Shown here: in pieces, positions 1 through 63,334 of the stretch | Layout: every line of letters starts with the position of its first letter | Numbering within the stretch: the first letter of the stretch is position 1 | Assembly (NCBI GenBank): GCA_009760855.2 | Contig: WPIO01000056.1 | Coordinates: forward strand, 738,501-802,500 | Source of the DNA: Cristatella mucedo | Lineage: Eukaryota > Bryozoa > Phylactolaemata > Cristatellidae | Direction of reading: 5' to 3' | DNA: 64,000 bases | Position numbers and translations under genes: made by a program | Notes under the pieces: model-generated | Told to the model about the DNA's origin: nothing | What the model saw: only the letters and a program-made list of their open reading frames with translations | Database searches by the model: none

Positions 1-904
1 AATGCCTACTCTCACTTCAGCAAACCTGCTAGAAACAAAAAACAAACGCAAGAAATCAGCAATCCATTCTGGTTTAAGGCAACCGCTACAACAGCCCCGG
101 TCGGGCTTAAAAGCCAGCGTATAATAGCCATACAAATCTATTTACAGCCGAGTTCGGATGAAGGTAACCTCTGCATGACAGTGACGCTAGCGTTGGAATG
201 CAGTAAAAAGTAGTCTCGGGTGCTTCGTCTGTGGCAGGAAACTCAAACGCATAGACCGTGTGGAGTGGAAATATGGCGGCAGACTGGCGATGAAGCCTGT
301 AGGGATCAGGGATCAGGCCACGACTCCGCCCACCGAAGCCTCCGGCTGCTGTGCGGCAGCTGAGGCTCACGGCAGCCAAGCAATACCAGCAACTGTAGGT
401 TCGCGAGTGGTGCCGCCACAGGTGCCTGTCTCTGCAAGGCAAGGCGTCCGTCGTCCGCGAGGCCTGCACGCAGCAAGCGAGTACGAGCCGCTAAGCAATA
501 AACCAGGAAAAACCCGTCTTCAAATTGAGAACCTTCGGCCCTCGCGAAAATGAGGAAGTTTCCATGCGGAATCGGGTGAGAATTATTTGGCAGATAGACT
601 GCACAGAGCCGAGGCTTGGAGTAAGCCGAGACCGTCATTGGACAGATGAAAGATGGATTGGACCAGCTTGTCAGACTACAATGGGCCACTGCTAAATGCC
701 TAGTGAACGCAGTGACTAGCTATCAGAGTTGGAGATCGAGAGTATTGTCGGCAAATTCCGAATTCCTGCCCCGCGTTGCCTTGCCTGCTAGGAGCGTTAG
801 GATTGGAGCACAGCCTGAGCCTGAGGTGGAGCTGAAAAAGAGCTGGGTCAAAAAGTTACCAGCCTTGGACTTCAAAGCTGAAGGCTGAGCTTTCACCTTT
901 ACGC
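1..904. other. No recognisable gene
   Basis: The reading frames here are short and show no family resemblance. I see no repeat family and no convincing exon with paired splice sites. It lies downstream (3') of the last exon I can place for the minus-strand gene, so it may be intergenic or intronic. Confidence 0.4.
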
Positions 905-1233
<329 letters not shown>

Positions 1234-1287
1234 CTGTCTGTCCATCTCTGTTTCTCGCCTACTCTTCCTTCGCTCACGCTCTTATAT

Positions 1288-1430
1288 TGTTCATCCAGCG
1301 GTTAAGGTACTCGCCCCGGGACCAAGGTCTGGCAGAGATCGTGGGCTCGAGCCCCGTGGCACGTGAGAAGAGCCTGAATAGAGATTAAGTTCTCTTGGGG
1401 CGCTATACAAATGAATTATATTTTATCTAT
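1288..1430 (+). mobile_element. tRNA-derived SINE, family S1
   Basis: The head resembles a tRNA promoter: ccagcggttaaggtactcg stands in for box A and gtgggctcgagcccc for box B. The body ends in the shared tail with agattaagttctcttggggcgctatac, followed by an AT-rich end. The same structure recurs at 10.7 kb and 50.2 kb on this strand and, inverted, at 4.5, 6.6 and 21.7 kb. Confidence 0.85.
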
Positions 1431-1435
1431 CTGCT

Positions 1436-2130
1436 TAATTTTTCAACCGCTTTAACAGAACGAAGCAAGTTCCCTACATCGGCGAAATTTACCAACGGTA
1501 GGTAGGACGTTGAGGCATCCACTTCACCGATCTTGGAGGCGAGCGAGCCGATAGCTTCATTTTATTTCTCAATGGTCATTGGCTGGGGGGGGGGAGTTAC
1601 CTGCTGACGGCTACAAATCAATAGGTGGACTGATGAGGCGGTGTCAACTTGGATTTTTGGCTGCTCATATGAGGGAAAGGAAGAAACGATTTTTGGCCGC
1701 ATGTACCGGCAGCATCGATGCGGCCGCTGACCAGCTCTACACACAGCAATCTGGGCCGACATCGGGTCTCGAGGGAGCGCTAAGCGACAGCCTCAGTCTC
1801 GCTCGACCTCTCAGCCCAGCTAGCTACAAGCAGCTCCTGCTGCACGAGGCACTCGGAGCACGACCCCACTCGGAGGGGCCAGGCCTTGGCCTTGGCCAGG
1901 CCAAGGAGATGCTCGCCCTGCTAGGGCGACGCAGAGCGGTCCAAGTGCTGTCCTCCACACCGCTGGGAATCCCCGTTCAATTCACGAGCCAGCAGAGACA
2001 CCTAGCGTATTCTTCGCGAGCGCTGCACAAAAGCTGGCGCGTAGCCGCGATGGCTCCATTGCGTCTCTAGCTCGTCACTTTGGCACTTTGGCCGAGCAAA
2101 CATGTATCGCTTTTTTCTCTCGCGCTAACG
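1436..2130. other. Unassigned stretch
   Basis: A plus-strand frame is open at about 1579-2070, but it has no recognisable domain and no supporting splice or Kozak context. I do not call it a gene. Confidence 0.3.
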
Positions 2131-2243
2131 GTAGCTAATGGCGCATGGTGACGCCGTTTCTCCGGCCGTTTCTCTCCTCGGCCATAACGTGCGGCCCTCA
2201 ACTCGCGGGCGCCGCCGCCGCCGCGCGGTCAGCGGAGCCTCAC

Positions 2244-2396
2244 CTGCTGCTGGCTGCTTCCCACTTCGGTCGCTAGCGACGACGCAGCGCCGCCGCCAGT
2301 GTCGCTGTCCGGACTGTCGGACGTCGCCGCCCCGCCGGCGGTTAACGCGTCAACTGCTGCCGAAACTGCTGCTGGCGTCTCGTCGCCGGACGTCAT
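2244..2396 (-). CDS. Candidate first coding exon of an unidentified gene
   Basis: An ATG at 2396, with G at -3 (cgccATGA), opens 51 codons that begin MTSGDETPAAVSAAV and run through an Ala/Gly/Ser/Asp-rich stretch to SSQQQ. The frame meets the donor CAG|GTGAGG exactly in phase 0. It sits inside the CpG-rich island, as first exons often do. I do not recognise the protein; it looks like a disordered N-terminus. Following exons would lie to the left of the window. It could instead be an alternative 5' exon of a downstream gene, or chance in GC-rich DNA. Confidence 0.4.
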
Positions 2397-2518
2397 GGCG
2401 AGGAGTGCTTGGCTGCGTCTCCCCGTGAGCCTCGGTCGCCGATGCCTCACGACAATGTCCCTCGAGGGTCCGTGGCGAGCTGCCTTTAGCTAGCACTCGC
2501 CGCGCCGAGCGGAGCACA

Positions 2519-2564
2519 TTGTATTCGTTGTTGACCTTTGCTTGTATTCGTTGTTGACCTTTGC
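2519..2564. repeat. 23-bp perfect tandem duplication
   Basis: The unit ttgtattcgttgttgacc plus tttgc occurs twice head to tail within the CpG-rich island. Confidence 0.9.
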
Positions 2565-4184
2565 CGCCGCATTCACAGCCCATTGGCTCAGTGATAAGGT
2601 GCACGAGCGGCTGCGCTAGGCCGGCCGTCGTCACTTCCGCGTCCGGCCCCCAGTGCGTTTGCTCCATCCACCCTCCGACCGGAATGGCCGATCCTCGAGT
2701 CCTCGCGCCGCGAGAGTCAGCGCGAGAAGGCGCCCGCGTGCTGCCTGCGCGCGCGCCAGGTCTCGCCCGAAAGCAGCGCCGCCGAGGCCGAGGTCGGCGT
2801 CCCGACCTACGACCCGACGACCCGACGACGCTCGCCGCTCGGTCAGCGATCGCCGAGCGGCGCTCGCCGATCGCGAGGCTCGCGAGCGTCCGCTCGTCCG
2901 GCAGCCAGCAGCAGGCGAATTCACCGCGCGGCGTCGCCGGTCTCGTTCCAGTCGTCCGTCCGGTGCGCGACGGACTGCCAGCCCGACCGAGCGGCGAGCC
3001 CCGGGCTTCGATCGCGGCAAACGCCGCTCGGCCCCACCCGCGGGTCGCGCTCGGGGCGAAGCGCCGCTGCCGCTATGCGGCAGCTCGGTCTCGGCGCCGA
3101 CGGTGGAGCGGCGGCGACGGCTCGGACTTTCTGGCCGCAGCAGCAGCAGAAGCAGCAGCAGCGCGGGCAGGAAGCGACGCCTCGCTGGCTGCGCGCAGTC
3201 GCTGCTAGTGCGGCCCCGCGAACTCTGGCTCGAGCTCGGCGCTCGGTGCGCGAAGTTCCAGTCCCGACGTCGCCGCGTCCGATACTGCGAGTGCGCGGCC
3301 TCTTATCCCTCCGCCGCCGCAGGCAAAACGAGCCGCCGGCCGCATTACGCACCGCGCACGCGTGCTGGAGTGGGAGAATCAGGCGGCGATTCGCTCTCTG
3401 TACGCACATGAGCAGCCGCTCGTCGCGTACAGCTTTACCTTATCAGACCGCCGTCATCGGCGGGCGGCGGCTGCTCTCGCTGTTTGCGAGGCGCCTTTTC
3501 GCGAGTTCCAAGAGGCCGCCGTCGCTGCTGCAGCTGGGCGCTACGGTTGCGGCCTTGCCCTTGCCTCGACTCATTCGCAGGATCCTTCGGTTACGACGCA
3601 ATGAAAGAAGCGCCAGCGCCAAGTCCCGCTACCGCTCCGATTTGAGCGCGCGGTTTCCGAGTCCAGATTAACTTAAGCGACGCCTTTTTTAGCCAGCGGC
3701 CCTACGCGGATCGCCCCAGGAGGCGGCGAAAGCCCACGTTTTCCGCCTCATCTATCGAAAGAATGACCGCGGTACTGACCCGCTCTCTCTCTCGGCGACT
3801 GTACGCCGCCGCGCCGCAAAGAAGCTCTCGAGCGGTAATTACGCGCGGTAAGTTTCAACCCAGGCGCTTCACTTTCGCGGCTTCGGGGTTTATAAAGGCA
3901 GCTGCAATTGTCGTACCTCGACCGGATATCCGGTTGCCGCTGTCGCTGCGGTTGAGCCGCTTAGTTCGCCGAGTAGCGCCGAGCCGCTCTTACGGGTCCT
4001 CCGCAACACGCCGCCTAGCGTTAGCCCCATTCTGTGCGCTTCAAAGTACTAAAAATTAACAGGTTTTCAGCAAAGACGCCGCTGGATTCCCAACTTGCGA
4101 CATTCGCATGGCCGTGGGTCTGAGCCGGGGGGGGGGGAGAACGACGCTCGCACTCAACCACCTCAGGTCGAGGGCTCTAGTACT

Positions 4185-4310
4185 GGAGTGGAAAGGTGCT
4201 TGTACGATTTCCCACTGTAAGAGGTGATGATAGCCACTAAAGTTCTTCCGTCACAATATAAATGAAGCTGTTAAATTAGCTTTACTTTTCTATACTTTTA
4301 CCTTTTTACT
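4185..4310 (+). mobile_element. SINE family S2, 5'-truncated
   Basis: It matches the S2 body: a cactg...aggtgatgatagcc segment, then atgaagctgttaaattagct and a T-rich end. The tRNA-like head is missing or decayed. Confidence 0.6.
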
Positions 4311-4394
4311 ATTTTAAAGCAATCGGGGACAAAGCATTCGACGCTGTACCCGTCTTACAATTTTAATAATACTAAACTAATAATAACAATAAAA

Positions 4395-4500
4395 TAATTA
4401 TAGGAAATTTACTAAAGCGCCCTGAGACAACGGAATCTCTTTCTAGGCACTTCACGTATGTTAGAAAGGAATCGTGTCTATTGGTTAGGGATAGTATGCA
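4395..4500 (-). mobile_element. LINE family A 3' tail fragment
   Basis: Read on the minus strand it has the LINE A terminal motif: gtgcctagaaagagat, a short loop, then gggcgcttt. Only the tail is present. Confidence 0.6.
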
Positions 4501-4539
4501 CAATCTCAGCACTCGTAGGCGAGAAATGAATTAGATATT

Positions 4540-4682
4540 AAATATAATTCATTTATATAGCGTTGTAAGATAACTTAACCTCTATCCAGGTGACGGGGCT
4601 CGAGCCCACGATTTTGGTCACAAATAAATTTATCTTGACCTTGGTTCGAGGCAGCACCTTAACAAATGGGCCAAACCAATGC
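4540..4682 (-). mobile_element. tRNA-derived SINE, family S1
   Basis: Inverted S1 copy. The box-B-like gtgggctcgagcccc lies at about 4590-4605 and the degraded box-A-like head is near 4670. The body is more diverged than the 10.7 and 50.2 kb copies, so it looks older. Confidence 0.7.
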
Positions 4683-4804
4683 ACAATTAACATGACCCAG
4701 CAAATGATGTCAGGAGCAGATGCAGTTTTAGCTTCATCTTGATTAAGTGCCGTCAAGTCAGGAGGATTTTGTGACATCAGTTGGAAGTGAAGTAAATGCA
4801 GTGC

Positions 4805-5100
4805 TAAATGGGAATCAATTACAGGTCAGTGAGAAGCGGTGTGTAATATGGCATTATGCTACTTTTACGACAGATTAGTCTAGCTGCAGAATTCTGCACC
4901 AACTGTAAGCGCTTTATTGTACAGGCAGGACCACAATTGAGATGGTGCACTGCCATCCGAGTGCAAACGGGAGCAATCAAGGCAGCGAGGGAATTGAGAG
5001 AGCGAGAAGTTATTGAAGCGAGAGAGAGAGAGAGAGAGAGATCAAAGCACAGATAGAGCTGTGAGTCATCTGCATAAGATAAAAGCTTGGATTTTGCTTG
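4805..5100 (-). mobile_element. LINE family A (L2/CR1-like) fragment with reverse-transcriptase YADD box
   Basis: The minus-strand frame contains LLSYADDSQLYLCFD, the catalytic YADD box of non-LTR reverse transcriptase (about 5065-5076). It then jumps to IKRLQLVQNSAARLICR, a motif of the C-terminal part of L2/CR1-type proteins. The segment normally between them, present at 30.1 and 45.7 kb, is absent. This is therefore an internally deleted copy. A short GA tract (about 5018-5040) interrupts it. Confidence 0.8.
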
Positions 5101-5534
5101 GCGATTCAACAGGAGAAATGCTTGGAATCACCTGCATTAAGTCTAGATGAGGAAGTCTAACTTAAACGCACCGCAGCTTTTTCGCTGCTCGCTTCGCACT
5201 AGCAAACAGGTCCGGCTTCCTGACTCCGCCGTAACTTCTACTGCGAGCACCGCTCCTAATGCACCTTCTAATGGTAGGCATTCTTCACAACGAAAGCGCG
5301 CTCACGCACGCGCCTGTATTCTTGCGAATTCACCGGTGTCCTCCCAACGACTCGGTGAGAGTTAAGTACCACCGGAGTTTAATCACGCTGGCAAAGTAGG
5401 TTTCGAGGGCCTGCGAAAAATAACAAAAAGAGGTAGAAACTTGCTCGTAATCTTTCCAGAAACCAAGAGATTCTTCAGTTATATAAAATGCGATCTTGGA
5501 GAGTGCGCAGTGGTCGCACCGCAGCTCGTGCGTC

Positions 5535-5795
5535 TCTCCAACTGCCGACTATGGCACATCTTTTTCAGCGGTCCTGAACTGCTACTTCTATGCTACTCAC
5601 TACCTCAACTGCTCTCCTAACTCTGCTATGCTTCCCACTTTCTCTTTGTTGCGTGAGACGAAGTCTGTTGGCTACCGAATGCGTACCGAAAGCCGCTTAG
5701 GCTGTGAGTGCGCTATACAAAACTCTCATGCGTAACACCCACATGGTCTTTATGACTTTGTGGAGTTACTGACGGAGATATATTACATTACATTA
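5535..5795 (+). mobile_element. LINE family B 3' end
   Basis: It encodes the family B C-terminal stretch (TADYGTSFSAVLNCYFYATH, then SVGYRMRTESRLG) and ends in gagatatattacattacatta, a short ATTAC tail. Relatives lie at 16.1 kb (plus), 53.3 kb and 57.6 kb (minus). Confidence 0.8.
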
Positions 5796-5799
5796 CCGT

Positions 5800-6590
5800 C
5801 CAGATCGTAGCGGCATCCTCGCGCTTGACGTCAGAACCCTAGCACTCGCACAGCAATCTAGCAAACGGTCGGATGGCAGCTGGCCTGCTTTTTATGCGCT
5901 GTCGAATTGCTCGCGAAGGCTAGCAATGCTGGCGGACCGCAGAGATCATTGCAGGGCGGAGCACCCCGGGCGTGCCAGTAAGTAACCTGAATCCACAGCG
6001 GCGGGAAGTCCGGGGCAGAGGTCACGCTGCTGCAGCAATCCGCCGCCCGCCCCCCTGTTAGGCGAAATGCTTCATGCCAAGCATTACGGTTGCGGACGTT
6101 TCAGCTGACCGTCGTCAAAACCCCCCGCCTCTTTTGCCTGCAGACGCTCCCATTCGGTGCCGTATGCGCTACCGATCAACACTTAATGGCCCGGCATTTG
6201 ACAGCAGCCGAACGCAACGAGCCTCGCTCTCATTTCGCGGACGCCGCTCCGGCCGTTGCATATCAGTTTTGAAAACCCTCCGGGAATGTTGCTTACGCAA
6301 AACAGTTGTAACCGCTTTTTATCAGCGCTATTAATTTTCCAATTTGGCTAGTCAAGCGCTCTCTCTTGGCTAAAATCTAGCCAATCTTTTTGCACGATAA
6401 GCCATTAAGCCACGATAAGCCTCTCAATATAGGAACCGTGAATAATGAATATCAGTCACAATCTGGCTTATTTAGGGGACAGCCTCCCGCAGGGCTGGCC
6501 GAATAGCGCCAGCAGGGCTGCTGTGGCGGTTTTAAGTCCCGCTGCCGGCCTAAAACATTTCCTCTTGCCCTCGCCCCTTTGGAAGCTAGC
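5800..6590. other. Nothing recognisable
   Basis: No exon, repeat family or regulatory pattern that I can support. Confidence 0.3.
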
Positions 6591-6594
6591 GAAG

Positions 6595-6725
6595 TACATT
6601 AAAAATATAGCTCATAGGCAAAATGCCCCAGGAGAACCGAATCTCTGTCCAGGCGCTCCACATGTGCCGCAGGGCTCGAACTCGCGACCACGGCAAGTCC
6701 CTTCCGATTGGCCACGTGACTTCCA
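6595..6725 (-). mobile_element. tRNA-derived SINE, family S1 (diverged)
   Basis: Inverted copy. The tail part (gagaaccgaatctctgtcc) and the box-B-like cagggctcgaactcgcgacc are recognisable, followed by a decayed head. A run of nine G follows. Confidence 0.6.
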
Positions 6726-6769
6726 GGCGGGGGGGGGGCTACCGTACAACCTAGGAGAGCGGTAAGAGC

Positions 6770-9600
6770 TTGCTAGTCCGGCAGCCGGCCTACTTCTTGG
6801 CCTGTCTCCCACAGAGGGCGCCACTAGACACACGAGGATGCCTTAAACACTTTCGGGCGGCTCCACTCTTGAACCCGCGTGCGTTCAAAACCGGTCTTTT
6901 GGGCTGGTTGCTTCTTAACTCCCTCAGAGGAACTGCTGGACCGTGCTAAGCAAGCCCTAGTGGGTTGCTGAAAGGCGAAGATCCGCCCACCGCTTCAACT
7001 AGCTAACCGTCGCAGCAAGTTGGTTGAGGATGAAAACGCTTGACAGCCGCTCCCTGTTGCTCTCTTTAGCAATAGACGACAGGCACGCCAAACGAGAGAG
7101 CTCTGTCGAAGCCTTAAGCCCTCCTACCCGAGAGAGCGGCCGCGGCCCCGAGATCTCGATAACGACCCGAGATGCTTGTCGGGTGGTGGTCTTCGGTTCG
7201 GGGATTCGAGGTATTTCTCAAAAAAACAAGGTGCAGACCGCTTTTGCAGATCGGGCACACAAGTTTGAGGGTGAGATCGGTGGCATCTCCAGCGTGCACG
7301 TTCAGCTGGGTGGGGGACGTGCCAGTTTCCGGACGGGTTTGTCACTTTTTTTTGTTAGCGAGTTGATCACAATTTTTGAAGTTCCCAAATACGTATACTC
7401 TTTTCGCATGTCTAAAGGGGACTCGCCGAGCCGGATCCCTTCAGCATCCGCTTCTGACCTTTAACCTGTGGGTAAACAGTCGACTCGCTTAGAAGAATAT
7501 CGGATACACGAATACTCCTCTTATAAGAATAGCAGTTCTGCATCCCAAGCTTTAAGCAATACTAGTCTCACTCCGAAAATGGGAATAATTTAAGAAATAC
7601 GTATAAAAATACAAATACAAATAATGATACAAATAAGAATGTCTATTTGCCGGCCCGAGAGTATTCTTATAAGCAGAGTCCAAAAGATATCCCAAGTGAA
7701 GGTTTTGACTTTGTGCAACATCTCTCAAGGCCAAGGTTAGCACCTTCCCGTGCCTAATTCCTGGCAACATCTTCGATTGGAGCCAAGCACGGCAGAGCAG
7801 GACAATAATGGTGTGCGTTCGATGCATTTGAAATTTGCGTATAGACACAATGGCACGTGCGTACACATACGCGCGATATACCCGTGAGGCAAAATTTTTT
7901 TCACTGCCTAATACTGGATGGCTACTAACGGTTCCGGCAGATCAGCTTGCTGGCCAGTTCAACACCGGAGATTCCAGTTGTAATACAGCTCTCGGCTCCA
8001 AGCAGTGGCGGGCCGCACGGTGGCTGGCAAGCAGCCAATGAGTGTGCGCGGCTCGAGTGCAGACGCTTCCGCCTCAGTGTCGCTCCCGAGCGCTCGATGC
8101 CACCGAGCCAGTCGGTCACGTGGGCACGGGCCACTCACGGCACGCAGATGCACAGGCCACGTGTCCCGAGCGGCACCTACTTCGGCTGGCGAGAGCACGC
8201 CGAGGGCCATCCTTCCGGCTGGGAGGCTACGACTCGGCAAGCGGCGACAGCGGCAGCAGCGGATGGAGAGTGGAGGCTTAGGCAGCCAGGCGTGTTGCAG
8301 CTCACGCGCGGTCTCTGTTGCCTGCCTTTGCTCTCTCAGCACGCTTAGGTGGTAGGCTGCCGAAGCAGCAGCTGCTGCTGCCTGCCATCAGAGCGCCTGC
8401 TCTCCTCGGTAGAGGACGAGGTAGTGCAGAGAGCTGGCCTGGGCCCGGGGCAGCCTGCGCATCAGGCTGGCCCCTGCGCGCGTCGGTGCGCAGCAAGCTG
8501 CACTGCTTTCGTCTGCAGCAGCAGCCAGCAGCGGAAGCGGCAGCAGTTAACAGCGTGGACGCCTGCGTATGACGTCAGGACTGGCTGCCCTTTCTGACCG
8601 CTCCGGAAGTGAGCGCTGGGCCACCGGCTACGTGTGGCAATGCCGAGCCACCGGCCACGACCTTCTGGAATGCGATAGGAGACTGGAGAGCTGCAACGGA
8701 ACCGAAAGCCCCGTCGGCTTGCATGCCTTCTCACCAGCAGCCGCCAAGGTGGGAGTGTCGCTGCCACACCCCCTCCCACGCTCGTGAGCAAACCAGTGGC
8801 GGCTGCGTCATCATCGGCCAATGCTCGGTGCTCTGGCTGCCCTTCAGGAGTGCGCTCCGCATCGAGGCTCACGTGGGGAGCCACGTGGGCCACCGGTCCT
8901 GAGACAGAGAGCCTCTCTGCACTCACCCCAGAGCCAGCATCCAATCGGCTCTCTTGCATGCACCAAGCAAGTCCCTTCGTCATACCCACGTGGGACACAA
9001 TGGCCTCCGCCATACCCACGCAGGACGCATACCCTATGCCATACCTACGAGGGCTGAGCAAGTAAAGTGACTAAAAAGCGATTTCCTTCTCTCGGGGCTC
9101 TATAACTTATTGTTGAAATAATTATTACTATAACTATTATAAAACACCACCGGTTCTACTCCATCCCGGCTCCACTGGTGCAAGCTTGCACGGTGAAAGC
9201 TACGGGCAACTTTGCATCGCCGGGATCGGCAAAGCTGGTGACTAATGCCACAGACAAGGTGCCTGCAGCTTTGACAGGCTCTCATGCTGTAGAGAGTGGA
9301 GTAACAAAAAATTCTGCTTCACAATTCAGTGTGCACAGTATTTTGAGCTGGGAGAGGCAATAGATCACCAATAGCAATATAGGTAGACAATACAAATCCT
9401 GTTCACTGCAGCCGCTACTATCATCAATCATAACTTCATTTTCAGAATTAGTTCTTTAGCGAGTGACGTGCTACTGTCACTGCATGGCGGGAACACTTCC
9501 TTCCATCTGTGACCCCAGGGTACTTCTTGCTGACTGCCAGATCTTCCTGCCAAGAAAATCGATCAATAGCGACCTACGGCTTAGCAGCTCATTCAGCAAA
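6770..9600. other. Long stretch without a supportable gene
   Basis: The part from about 7950 to 9060 is GC-rich and open in several frames on both strands, but no domain or exon structure can be recognised. An AT-rich patch lies at about 7560-7640. Short CACGTGGG-type repeats occur near 8980-9040. Confidence 0.3.
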
Positions 9601-9634
9601 GCACCTGATAATTCCTCACTGAGTCTTGCGCTGG

Positions 9635-10083
<449 letters not shown>

Positions 10084-10724
10084 AGTGCAAGGCAAAAGAC
10101 AAATGCATTGAAGAAAATGCAGGCGAAAAAATGCAGACGAACAGAGGCAGATGGGTGTATAGTGCGGTCCAATTTCTGAAGGGCAGTCGAGTGGAACAAG
10201 ATGAGGCTGGAAATGAGCGGCTAGGGGCCATGCAATCGAGGGCTACATGAGGGCATTACAAAGCAAATGGATTAAGCCAAGATGGCTACAGCATTGACAT
10301 CACGGCAGACTGACTTGGTGGCATATTATGAGGCCTACCATCAAAGGGCGCATCACCCGAATGAAACTTGCCGGGCATTTGAATAGACAACGTAACATCT
10401 CGTCAAGCATTAATCAGCCAGAGCAAGGCCAAATAATAATAATAGTTATATATTTGTATAGTGCCACCAGAGAAATTAATCTTCTACTAAGCACTTTGCA
10501 GTTGTTGTAAAGAAAGCATGATCAACAACATGCTGCCAATTGATCAGGCTGACCAACTTAAACCAGGAATGGACATTGAAAGCAGTCGAATGTAGTAGAT
10601 ATTGATATACGAATGTCTGATAAATAGCCACTTAAGGAATCAATTGAGGCTTCGAAGTAGAAACAGTAGATTATCTAGCAGCTCAGGAGAAGCTCACCCA
10701 CGAATAGACCAACTCAACGAGCTG

Positions 10725-10872
10725 ATTTGGTCCAGCGGTTAAGGTGCTCGCCCCGACCGAGGTATGGCTGAGGTCGTGGTCTCGAGCCCCAAGGCATATG
10801 TGAAGTGCCTAAGTAGAGTTTAAGTTCTCTTGGGGTGCTATATAATTGAATTATTTATTATTATTATTTTAT
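10725..10872 (+). mobile_element. tRNA-derived SINE, family S1 (well preserved)
   Basis: ggtccagcggttaaggtgct (A-box region) is followed by gaggtcgtggtctcgagccc (B-box region), the linker, then gtttaagttctcttggggtg and a TTATTATTATT tail. It is one of the least decayed copies. Confidence 0.9.
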
Positions 10873-10875
10873 TAA

Positions 10876-11015
10876 CGACTTTGCTTCCAAGATCGTGGGT
10901 TCAAATCCAATCTCGGTACCGAGGTCGTGGGTTCAAATCCTGAAGCGAGCGATCCTTTATTGCCACTGCAAGCAGTGGTGATAGTGCAAAGGCTCTTAAA
11001 TCAGCTAGTATTTTT
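10876..11015 (+). mobile_element. tRNA-derived SINE, family S2
   Basis: It contains gaggtcgtgggttcaaatcc (B-box-like), then gcgatcctttattgcc, gtggtgatag and aaaggctcttaaatcagct. It is inserted directly behind the S1 copy. Confidence 0.75.
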
Positions 11016-11463
11016 TTAATTTGGCAGAAAAACGGGCAGCACTATGTACTTGTTCGAAGTCGCATTACCTTCAGCTGGCAGCTGAGCCTGGCCAGTGGAG
11101 GGCTGCGGACCAGGCTTACCGAGTCACAGTCTGTACCTGCCATGCACACGAGAATCCACGTGATAGTCAGACACGTTTTCATTAAAGCAACGATCGATCC
11201 CATGACTGCTGCTGCTATCGCTACAAGCTGCATGAGCGCTTTTTACGTTTTGACATGCGAGATGAGGCAGAAGCCAAAGAGGCAAGTGCAGTAAAAGCAA
11301 AGAAATGAACACTTTTAACAAACGGCAAAGCGACTGTAACAAATCTGGTACAGCGCAGCCAATAGTCTGCTACACGATCGATCCGCCATTTCTCCACTCA
11401 TTTCTCCCCCTCCTTCCCCGGCCCATCACAGCTTGCTGGCTGCCCGCCTGCAACACAGCTCAC

Positions 11464-62472
<51,009 letters not shown>

Positions 62473-63261
62473 CTGGAAAGCAAAGTTCCAGGGGAAGTGG
62501 TGATGGTCGTGCAGCATTGGCCGTAGAGACCGATGGTCATCAGGTTTCGGGTGAATGCCGCAGACGTACAAATGACGATGAGCAAACTGGCCTTAAGCTA
62601 CCAACTTTAACTGTCAGAGAGACAGCCGACGTAGGCAATTCAAGGAAGAACACTAGAAATGCAAGCCGGTGAATTAATTTACACTAAACACACATCAGCA
62701 TCATTGGCTCAGCACTAGCGGCCTAGTGAGACCTTTCGGCGCCCAGGGACAAAGCTACGAACGGTGCCCCCTGCCCTTGTCGAGTATCGCTGCAAAATAG
62801 CTCCACTGCAGAAGAAATGCAAAAAAACCCGCTAGCAGGGATATCGAGTCGAGAAAGTTTCATCAGCTGTAGTGCACGCACACGGTAGCAATCATAGCTT
62901 TAACTTGGGCGAATTTTTCTGGCCTTGAGCGTGGCAAACGGTAAATATTTTTCAGTGTTTCTTTCTTATTGCTTAACCGGGCCAAATAAGAGAGTCGATC
63001 TTACCCCAGTGATGCTCTCAGATAAGATGAAATTACCTTCAGCTTGCTAAAGGAACGTTCGCAGCGGGTAACTGATACAGATATGGTGAGAAGAACTTGC
63101 AAGGCAACTCTCAAGTTAGGAAACACATCTTCTCGATAACAGACGATGAAAGACATCCAGCGGTGTCTTTAGTGTCGAGTCGTGACATATACGCCAATGA
63201 TAAAAACACAGACATTCTGCACTCAGCGCAAGCAACAAAGCCAAGACTTTATTGTACGGCT

Positions 63262-63264
<3 letters not shown>
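62473..63264 (-). other. Upstream intron, nothing recognised
   Basis: No exon or repeat family could be supported in this stretch. Confidence 0.4.
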
Positions 63265-63317
<53 letters not shown>

Positions 63318-63334
63318 TGCACGCGCACACACAC
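63265..63334. repeat. (CA)n microsatellite
   Basis: A CA run ending in GCATGCACGCGC variants. Confidence 0.95.

Larger units (their letters stand above)
2130..4060. promoter_or_regulatory. CpG-rich island, candidate promoter region
   Basis: Base composition changes sharply here to very GC-rich with many CG dinucleotides, and ends near 4.06 kb where the sequence becomes AT-rich. All frames are open for long distances because of composition. A candidate minus-strand first coding exon lies at its left side (2244-2396). A TATAAAG box at 3891-3897 faces the opposite way. A promoter role is inferred from composition and position. Confidence 0.5.

Noticed and set aside
2561-3671. Long overlapping frames of 200-250 codons in the CpG-rich island
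   Set aside because: Open in three or more frames on both strands because stop codons are rare in GC-rich DNA; Arg/Ala-rich with no domain.
8462-9061. Minus-strand frame of about 199 codons
   Set aside because: GC-rich, overlapping open frames on the other strand, no motif and no splice support.
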